From the IMG/VR virus record IMGVR_UViG_3300020213_000077, positions 1-33,573 of that record: a stretch of DNA of 33,573 nt, one strand, 5' to 3'. Each line of letters begins with the position of its first letter. The stretch's first letter is position 1. Shown here in pieces: positions 28,052-33,573 of this stretch. The notes below the pieces were generated by a model, which saw only the letters and a program-made list of their open reading frames with translations, was not told the DNA's origin and did not search any database. The translations under genes were made by a program, and so were the position numbers. This stretch comes from a virus.

Positions 28052-28693
28052 ATGCCTGCGCACGATCCGAATCTCGAAGGGCTGCGGATGACCGCCGGCG
28101 GGGCGGTCCCCGCCGCCGCATGGAATCGGCTGCTGGATCTTGCGATCTCTTCCCGGGTGGTCAGCTTCCTCGGCGGCCGCATCCGCCGCAATCGGCTGGG
28201 AACGTCGCTTGAGATATCGCCCGGCAGTGGTACTACGCATCCTTTCAAGCTGATCAATGCGAGCACGGAGGCGGAGGGCGCGCGCGTGCGGGTGGTGTAT
28301 GGGACGGTGAAGGTGGGCGGCACCACGTGGGTGCCGAAAATCTGGGTAGGCGGCGCATTAGTCTCTCTGGATGCTGCTACCGCGGTGCTCGCAGTCTCTG
28401 CGACCGGCAATGTGTATCTGGAGCCCGAATGGAGTTACACTCGCGTTGCGCGCCAAGTGCGCGTAAAATTCGTCGCGGGCGCCGCTCCCGCGGATGCTTT
28501 GCCCACATCCACTTCAGTGACCGAATCGGAGTCTCTCTCCCAAAACGCGACCGCCAGCTACGGCATACAGAATATAGTAATCGGTCAGGTCTCCGTAGCG
28601 GGCGGCGCGATCACGGATATCGCGCAAGGATTGCATTCCTCGCTACAGGCGGAGCTGGGGTGTAACGGCACGTATTATCACTGGAGCGCATGA
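28052..28693 (+). CDS. Tail tip/fibre-region protein, unknown
   Basis: 213 residues, serine/threonine/alanine-rich with repeated strand patterns (GTSLEISPGSGTTHPFKLINASTEAEGARVRVVYGTVKVGGTTWVPKI, TAVLAVSATGNVYLEPEWSYTRV). Such beta-rich proteins with an N-terminal helix (GGAVPAAAWNRLLDLAISSRV) are common near tail tips. It is coupled to the next gene by ATGA. Function otherwise unknown. Confidence 0.5.
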   Translation: MPAHDPNLEGLRMTAGGAVPAAAWNRLLDLAISSRVVSFLGGRIRRNRLGTSLEISPGSGTTHPFKLINASTEAEGARVRVVYGTVKVGGTTWVPKIWVGGALVSLDAATAVLAVSATGNVYLEPEWSYTRVARQVRVKFVAGAAPADALPTSTSVTESESLSQNATASYGIQNIVIGQVSVAGGAITDIAQGLHSSLQAELGCNGTYYHWSA

Positions 28694-29379
28694 TGAGCAC
28701 GCATCTGTTTTTCCCGGGTCAGCGCATCGAATACCGGGCGCTCAATATTTGCGTGACTCGCGTCGCCTTGGAAGCCGACCTCGACGCGGATGTGCTCTGG
28801 GGGCCTGGGTGGCCGGCCGCAAAGGTCGGGCTAATCCAGGTGCCCATCGAGACCATTTACCTCTGGATCTACGGAACGAAGGAGTGGACTATTGGCGCGA
28901 GTAGTTACGGTTTCATCCCACTCACACCCCCGCAAACTTTTCCAGCAAATCACGGGTACGTCGAATTCGAGCACTACGGCGCAGACACGTTTTATCGCTC
29001 ATGGAACAGCCTGGTGTGGCCCGAGCTAGAGTCGGGAGAGGCGGACGTTGGGGCCGGCGTGATGATGCGCGAGGCGCCGCCAGCAATCAAACTCGGCCGA
29101 TGGGCGACGCCGTGCTACGCGACGCTGCTGCTCAACAATGACGGGGGATCTAGTTACGCGGCGCTGACTATTCCGGCCCAGATTTATTACGTCGAGGAGT
29201 CCGGCGCCTACTGGTTTCAGCTCGATTATGAAGAGGGTATCGGCCAGGCGTTCACGGACCCCTCGGGGCGGCTAGCCACGACAGCCGTAGCCGGCACTAT
29301 CATGTTCCAGGGGCACTCGGTCACGGCCTACGGCCTCTTGACGGGCTACGCCTGCTCGATTACGGGTTCGCCGCGGTAA
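28690..29379 (+). CDS. Tail-region protein, unknown
   Basis: 229 residues, strongly aromatic (STHLFFPGQRIEYRALNICVTRVALEADLDADVLWGPGWPAA, YLWIYGTKEWTIGASSYGF, YYVEESGAYWFQLDYEEG). A beta-sandwich-like pattern is likely. It starts at an ATG overlapping the previous stop and is the last gene before a 300-bp gap. A tail-tip or receptor-associated structural role is inferred from its neighbours. Confidence 0.5.
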   Translation: MMSTHLFFPGQRIEYRALNICVTRVALEADLDADVLWGPGWPAAKVGLIQVPIETIYLWIYGTKEWTIGASSYGFIPLTPPQTFPANHGYVEFEHYGADTFYRSWNSLVWPELESGEADVGAGVMMREAPPAIKLGRWATPCYATLLLNNDGGSSYAALTIPAQIYYVEESGAYWFQLDYEEGIGQAFTDPSGRLATTAVAGTIMFQGHSVTAYGLLTGYACSITGSPR

Positions 29380-29678
29380 CGCCGCTTGGGTGATGTGACG
29401 GCAAAGATCGCGCAGGTGCGGGGACTAGCCATGTCGAGATCGGCAGCGTCGCAGTGACGAGCGGCGTGCCACGGAGATCCGGAGACCGACATACAGCACG
29501 GCCACCCGCCGCCGCGCGAACGTGGGGGCGTGGAGCGCGTGGACAGTGTCGCCCGTGGACATACTACAGGCGGGGTTGACGCTCACATTCAGGTCGCGAT
29601 TACCTGATCGCAAGCCCCGGCAGATCCATTTCATTTCGTCCCGCCCTTCGTTTTTGTTTTTGACATTTATCGAGATGC
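29380..29678 (+). other. Gap with possible decayed gene
   Basis: No intact gene. Short stretches look protein-like in shifting frames: SHVEIGSVAVTSGVP in one, and RANVGAWSAWTVSPVDILQAGLTLTFRSRLPDR in another (about 29510-29620). This is what a small gene with frameshifts would leave. A T-rich stretch precedes the next gene. Low confidence. Confidence 0.3.
29660..29666 (+). promoter_or_regulatory. TTGACAT motif 12 nt before the 29679 gene
   Basis: TTGACAT follows a T-rich stretch and lies exactly 12 bases before ATG 29679. It does not overlap any stop codon, so the motif is not just a by-product of a TGA. Confidence 0.55.
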
Positions 29679-30311
29679 ATGGCCACGGAAACGATTCGCC
29701 TGCCGGTGAATATCATCGTCGAAGGAAATCTCGCAGTGATGGGAGACCTGCCTGCGTATGCGCGATCGCAACTTATCCAGGATGATTTCCAGGCGTTCCC
29801 GCTCGACCACCAACTGTTCCGGGTGTGGGACGCATTTCTCACTTCACTCGGCACAGCCGCAGCAGATGACCTCGGCATCGCCACAGGGGTGTTCGCGACA
29901 GGTCTTCCGTATATCACCGCCGGCGACCTCAAGGCGGCGGGCGCGACCACGCGCTACGGCCGCATCGCCTTCACACTCCCGCACAATTACGTTGCCGGCC
30001 AGACGGTGCGGCTCCGCGTGTCGGCCGGCATGCTCACGACAGTGGCGGACACCTCATGCACGGTCGATTGCGAGGTATACAAAAGCGCCCGCAACACGCT
30101 CAAGACCGGGAGCGACTTGGTCGCGACGGCGGCGACAACGATCAATTCACTCACGTTCGCAGAAAAAACTTTTGACGTCACGGCGACCGGCCTTGCCGCT
30201 GGGGATGTGCTCGACATACGCGTGGCAGTTGCCTGCACGGACGCCGCGACAGTGACGGCCGTGACCCCGGCTCTCGCCCATGTGGAGATGCAGCTTGACG
30301 TGAAGGGCTGA
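29679..30311 (+). CDS. Minor structural (decoration/fibre-type) protein
   Basis: 210 residues. The sequence DFQAFPLDHQLFRVWDAFLTSLGTAAADDLGIATGVFATGLPYITAGDLKAAGATTRYGRIAFTLPHNYVAGQTVRLRVSAGM belongs to a type common in phage and metagenome structural regions. It is a beta-sandwich with the hallmark FRVWDA, yvaGqTV, and a final AGDVLDIRVAVACTDAATVTAV strand pair. The first 15 residues (ETIRLPVNIIVEGNL) form an additional strand. A virion surface or fibre-associated role is likely. Confidence 0.6.
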   Translation: MATETIRLPVNIIVEGNLAVMGDLPAYARSQLIQDDFQAFPLDHQLFRVWDAFLTSLGTAAADDLGIATGVFATGLPYITAGDLKAAGATTRYGRIAFTLPHNYVAGQTVRLRVSAGMLTTVADTSCTVDCEVYKSARNTLKTGSDLVATAATTINSLTFAEKTFDVTATGLAAGDVLDIRVAVACTDAATVTAVTPALAHVEMQLDVKG

Positions 30312-30314
30312 TCA

Positions 30315-31151
30315 ATGCGGCTTTTTTATGACATAGACCGCAACACCTGGGTGACCGACGCTTTGTCGGGATCCCCCGCATGGTCGGCGCCAGTGCGATG
30401 CAAACAGGGTGATACGGCATGGCCGGTAACCATCCAATTCCTTCGCGATGGCTCGGTCCACGATTACGGCGCCGGCGCCACCGGCAAGTTCGGAATCAAA
30501 GCAGGCGCCGATCTCTCCGGCGATTTTCTCGCCTACGACTCCTCGTGGACCCGGTCCGGATCTGGAGTCACGGCGGTGTTTGCTTTTTTGGTCAGCTTGA
30601 ACACGACGGAAATTACCGCCGCGATCGCCGCTGCCGCCGCCCCCGTGGGCGCAGTGCTGGAGGTGGAGGTCACCACGGCGGATGGGATCGAGAGCACAGT
30701 GAGTCTCCCCCTGCTGATCGAGCGCCCCGCGATCACCGGTAACGAGGGCGTGCCCACAAGCGGGACACCCAGCTATCCCGCCGCCACCGATGTGCTGACG
30801 ATAAGCGGGAACCTCGTTGAGCTGGCATCGGCGCCTACGGCACATACCGCTCGCGTAAATCTGGGACTGTCCGATGTGAGCGCCCACGCCGGCGTGCTGT
30901 ACACCTCGATCTTCCCGCAGATCTTGCCCTACATCACCGGGCTCACCGGCGGCGGTGCCACGAACCTCGATGGCATCCCGACCGTCGACCTCGGCGCCGG
31001 CGGCAGCCTCATCGCGATCATCATCCTCGATGGTGTTGCCAAGGTCTACCAACTCAAGTCCAGCGTGGAGGCCGAAGCCTCCCCCGGCTTCATCCGACCT
31101 GATGACTTCGAACAATTCGATAACCAAAAAGTATGGCGCCAAATTCTTTAA
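30315..31151 (+). CDS. Tail fibre/baseplate-type protein, unknown
   Basis: 278 residues. The N-terminal half resembles the upper-baseplate/fibre-anchor type domain (CKQGDTAWPVTIQFLRDGSVHDYGAGATGKFGIKAGADLSGDFLAYDSSW, VSLPLLIERPAI). The second half is loop-rich with glycine/threonine (LTISGNLVELASAPTAHTARVNLGLSDVSAHAGVLY, LTGGGATNLDGIPTVDLGAGGS), similar to fibre shafts. It overlaps the open frame of the spike that follows and probably links that protein to the tail tip. Confidence 0.5.
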   Translation: MRLFYDIDRNTWVTDALSGSPAWSAPVRCKQGDTAWPVTIQFLRDGSVHDYGAGATGKFGIKAGADLSGDFLAYDSSWTRSGSGVTAVFAFLVSLNTTEITAAIAAAAAPVGAVLEVEVTTADGIESTVSLPLLIERPAITGNEGVPTSGTPSYPAATDVLTISGNLVELASAPTAHTARVNLGLSDVSAHAGVLYTSIFPQILPYITGLTGGGATNLDGIPTVDLGAGGSLIAIIILDGVAKVYQLKSSVEAEASPGFIRPDDFEQFDNQKVWRQIL

Positions 31152-31156
31152 CTCCC

Positions 31157-33391
31157 ATGCGTTTCTTCATACTACTTGCGGTTGTTCCCGGCCTGCTCTG
31201 CGCGCAGTCCGCAGCGGTGCCTTACAACCCAAATACGGGCAATCTCTCCGCGAATCTCACGTTGGGACCGACGCGGGTGATCACGCTCTCGGGGGGATCG
31301 ATTGCAAATCTGACGATCTCCACGGCGAACATCACCGCGCCCGGTAACTCAACGACGCTGCTATCGTCGGCGTTTGGGAATGTGACCATCGGCGCTAATC
31401 TCACGCTGTCCAATGGGACGCTGAGCTCGACCGGCGGCGGTGTCGCCACCACCAATGCGTCACTCCTTACGTCGGGCACTCTTGCAGACGCTCGGCTCTC
31501 TGGGAACGTGGTGATCACGGCGGCGAATAACACATTCACGGGAGCCAACGCTTTCTCCAACGCGATCACGCTGAACGGAACGGCGAACTCGACCATTACG
31601 GGCAACGCAATCAAAGGTTTCGATGATCGCGGATCATTCGCAGCGCGTCTGTACCGCACGCAGGCCGCAATGCAGGCCACCATCGGCGCACAGAACGGCA
31701 CGCGGCTACGCGTGCTTGAAGTGGGAGACTCTTGGCGGATTAATCTGTATCGACAATTCTACAAACAATTCGGTTTTCTCGGCGAGGGACAGCCTACCTA
31801 CACGCTGGAGGGGACTGCCACGGTGAACTACTCATGGACCATTTCCCCGCGGTTCGAGTATTACACGCTCGCCAACGGCACCGGGAACGTGAGCTTTTTT
31901 GGTCGGAACGGCACGGTGGCAACCAAGATATTCGTGCCCTACCGCACTCAAGCAGGCGGCGGCAATTTTGCCATTGACACGCGCACCGTCGATAGCTTTG
32001 GAAATTCGTCTTGGACTACTGAGGGCAACTATTCCTGCGACTCCGGGAACGCGACCATGCAAGGCGCGAACGTGACGATCACAAAGGCATACGCAGCGCC
32101 CTATCATGTCCGGGTGAGATCTCTCAATGGGACGTGCCTGGTTCGCGAGCCGATGATTTCGTTCAACCCTCTCCCCCAACAAGGTGATCGGTCTGGAGTA
32201 TTGATCGGCTCCGTGGGCTGGGGCGGCACAGACGCCGATGGTTGGGAGCAGACCCCACAACAAATACTTACGAATGACATGTCGTTTTTGAATCCGAACA
32301 TCATGTTGATTCGAGTGGCCCCAGGTGATTACGCGGGGGCCAACTGGACGGCATCCATGATTGTGTATTTGGACAAGCTGAGGATTGCATGCCCGAACGC
32401 CGACATGGTGTTCATCGGATCCCACCCGACCTACGACCTCCCCGACCCGTACGACGATGGGGGGTACGTCGATGCAGGATTCCGGGCGCTATCAGACAAA
32501 TACGGCGGCACATTCCTCGACGTTCGCCGTTACTTCCCGAGTCACCCGGAGATGGTGACGGCAAATCTTTCAGGGGCGCTGAATGTGCATTTGTCCAACG
32601 CGGGTAATTTTTTCCTCGAAAATGTGGTGTGGACGCTGCTGCGCCCACTACTCACTCCGGGCGGCGGCACATATGGCGAGCGGAACGGCACAAACCGATT
32701 GGAGATGCTGCAAAATGTCGGGGGCTCAGTCTATCGCGACGCGACTCCGCCGGTTTGGAAGATCGTCGGAAACCTACAACAAGGCGCCGTCGGCACCATC
32801 GACATTGCAGATATCGGCCTGGCCAATTCCGAATCGAACTATCACGCCGGCAACTCCGCGTGGAGGCTCAGCGCAGGTACAGCGAGTTGGACAATGGGAG
32901 TGGGCGGCGGCACGTCGCACGTCTACGCGAAAAACACCTTTCCCCGATGGTGGTTCACGCCATACAGCTACACCCGGACTCCCACGGCACGGCTTGAGAT
33001 CACGCAGGAGGGCGCCGAGGGGTCCAACGCGGCAGTGGTCATTGGTGGGGCGCCGGGCGCGACCGGGGCGATGCTGGAGCTGCGGACTGGCGCAAACGGC
33101 ACGGTGACGGGCAATTTAGTAATGCGAGTGACCAACAATGGAACGCTGAGCTTCAATGGGACCGGGACCTCGGGGCGGGTCGGAAACTTCACTTTGTCCA
33201 GCGGCAATGCGACCGTGTCGAACACGGCCGTGACCGCGAACAGTTCAGTGTTTTTCACCCTGCAAACTCCAAGCGGCACGGTGGATCAGCACCCCTACGC
33301 TTCGAGCATTGTGGCAGGAGCAAACTTCACCGTGACCGCGACGGCGAGTGACAACTCGACGTATTCGTTCCTAATCATTGATCGATTTTAG
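31157..33391 (+). CDS. SGNH-hydrolase tail spike-like protein with signal peptide-like start
   Basis: 744 residues from ATG 31157; the frame is open from ATG 31133, but that overlaps the previous gene. The start MRFFILLAVVPGLLCAQS looks like a cleavable signal peptide. Residues 20-160 are N/T/G-rich repeats. Residues about 185-500 form an SGNH-type esterase: GDSW at about 189-192 (block I Ser), MVFIGSHPTYD, and DVRRYF with HLSNAGN near Asp 455 and His 478. Such enzymes deacetylate surface polysaccharides. The C-terminal part is fibre-like and ends in a beta-rich knob. Most likely the host-recognition spike. Confidence 0.65.
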   Translation: MRFFILLAVVPGLLCAQSAAVPYNPNTGNLSANLTLGPTRVITLSGGSIANLTISTANITAPGNSTTLLSSAFGNVTIGANLTLSNGTLSSTGGGVATTNASLLTSGTLADARLSGNVVITAANNTFTGANAFSNAITLNGTANSTITGNAIKGFDDRGSFAARLYRTQAAMQATIGAQNGTRLRVLEVGDSWRINLYRQFYKQFGFLGEGQPTYTLEGTATVNYSWTISPRFEYYTLANGTGNVSFFGRNGTVATKIFVPYRTQAGGGNFAIDTRTVDSFGNSSWTTEGNYSCDSGNATMQGANVTITKAYAAPYHVRVRSLNGTCLVREPMISFNPLPQQGDRSGVLIGSVGWGGTDADGWEQTPQQILTNDMSFLNPNIMLIRVAPGDYAGANWTASMIVYLDKLRIACPNADMVFIGSHPTYDLPDPYDDGGYVDAGFRALSDKYGGTFLDVRRYFPSHPEMVTANLSGALNVHLSNAGNFFLENVVWTLLRPLLTPGGGTYGERNGTNRLEMLQNVGGSVYRDATPPVWKIVGNLQQGAVGTIDIADIGLANSESNYHAGNSAWRLSAGTASWTMGVGGGTSHVYAKNTFPRWWFTPYSYTRTPTARLEITQEGAEGSNAAVVIGGAPGATGAMLELRTGANGTVTGNLVMRVTNNGTLSFNGTGTSGRVGNFTLSSGNATVSNTAVTANSSVFFTLQTPSGTVDQHPYASSIVAGANFTVTATASDNSTYSFLIIDRF

Positions 33392-33395
33392 CGCC

Positions 33396-33539
33396 ATGAT
33401 CCTCGACCGACCAGAGCATGTGGGATGGGTATTAGTTCTCGCGCTGCTGACGTTCGCGCTGCTTGCGCTGACGAGCTGCGCCGCGCGACCTGCGGGTGAG
33501 GCGGAGGCAATTCGGTTTCTCAATGCGAAAGGATTGTAA
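33396..33539 (+). CDS. Small lipoprotein-like protein
   Basis: 47 residues. A hydrophobic segment (WVLVLALLTFALLALTSC) ends in a lipobox-like LTSC with Cys about 28, followed by a short charged tail (AARPAGEAEAIRFLNAKGL). This is the layout of a small outer-membrane lipoprotein such as an o-spanin, although the mature part is very short. It comes four bases after the spike stop. With the lysis genes at the other end of the window it would fit a lysis cassette crossing the ends. Confidence 0.5.
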   Translation: MILDRPEHVGWVLVLALLTFALLALTSCAARPAGEAEAIRFLNAKGL

Positions 33540-33543
33540 TATA

Positions 33544-33573
33544 ATGGATAAAGAGCCAGACACGAACCGCGGA
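33544..33573 (+). CDS. Start of a gene cut by the window end
   Basis: ATG after an AT-rich leader, reading MDKEPDTNRG before the edge. If the genome is circular, the membrane protein at position 3 may be its continuation, allowing for missing bases. Confidence 0.35.
   Translation, partial: MDKEPDTNRG

Noticed and set aside
13538-29666. TTGACA sites as ordinary sigma70 promoters
   Set aside because: With the usual 17-bp spacing the -10 box would fall inside the coding sequence, and no TATAAT-like sequence is there. The two clear early promoters sit about 73-75 bases before their starts instead.
1-33573. Integrase, tRNA or rRNA genes
   Set aside because: No tyrosine- or serine-recombinase motifs and no cloverleaf or rRNA-like sequence were seen, so neither lysogeny by integration nor an integron integrase can be claimed from this window.

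Overview
The window looks like most or all of the genome of a tailed dsDNA bacteriophage of siphovirus type. It is GC-rich and every convincing gene is on the + strand. The structural genes follow a lambda-like order: small and large terminase (GpA type), gpW-like joiner, lambda-family portal, S49 head protease, scaffold-like protein, major coat protein, head-tail joiners, tail terminator, tail tube, tape measure and fibres. Start codons are usually preceded by A/C-rich leaders without a Shine-Dalgarno sequence. That hints at a host outside the classic SD-using groups (Verrucomicrobiota-like is a guess). No integrase, tRNA or rRNA gene was seen.

Layout: 1-1943 lysis and membrane genes ending in a CHAP-type endolysin; 1944-2322 a structured spacer with a promoter; 2323-5616 small, mostly unrecognised genes including a ribbon-helix-helix regulator and HTH proteins; 5617-10150 an accessory region; 10150-13041 replication (zinc-binding primase-like protein, SF3-type helicase/ATPase); 13042-13556 a non-coding origin-like region with nine GTGCCGAT sites, an 11-bp tandem repeat and six CGGAAG sites next to the small terminase; 13557-20062 packaging and head genes; 20192-23837 a glycosyltransferase/methyltransferase fusion, an XRE plus sigma-region-4 regulator flanked by a 12-bp inverted repeat, and a second glycosyltransferase; 23853-31151 tail genes; 31157-33391 a large SGNH-hydrolase tail-spike-like protein; then a small lipoprotein and the start of another gene. 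The right end therefore runs naturally into the lysis genes at the left end, as expected of a circular or terminally redundant genome.

The most unusual part is 5617-9535. Three long hairpins share one precise architecture: AAC/GTT ends, 6-bp stems separated by single extrahelical bases, and the stop codons of upstream genes lying in or near them. Two further hairpins are related but weaker. They resemble integron attC sites, and neighbouring sites obey the cassette rule that boundary heptamers are complementary, although their polarity appears opposite to the genes. Between them lie cassette-like groups: a cytosine methyltransferase gene interrupted by an HNH homing endonuclease with the displaced 3' end of the methyltransferase left behind, and two paralogous modules of small genes, each driven by a sigma70-like promoter overlapped by a GACGT-N6-ACGTC palindrome.

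A second genome-scale signal is a TTGACA motif placed exactly 12 nt (counting a 7-nt motif) before five late-gene start codons, with two more junctions carrying it at other distances. All function calls are from reading the sequence; no database search was possible.
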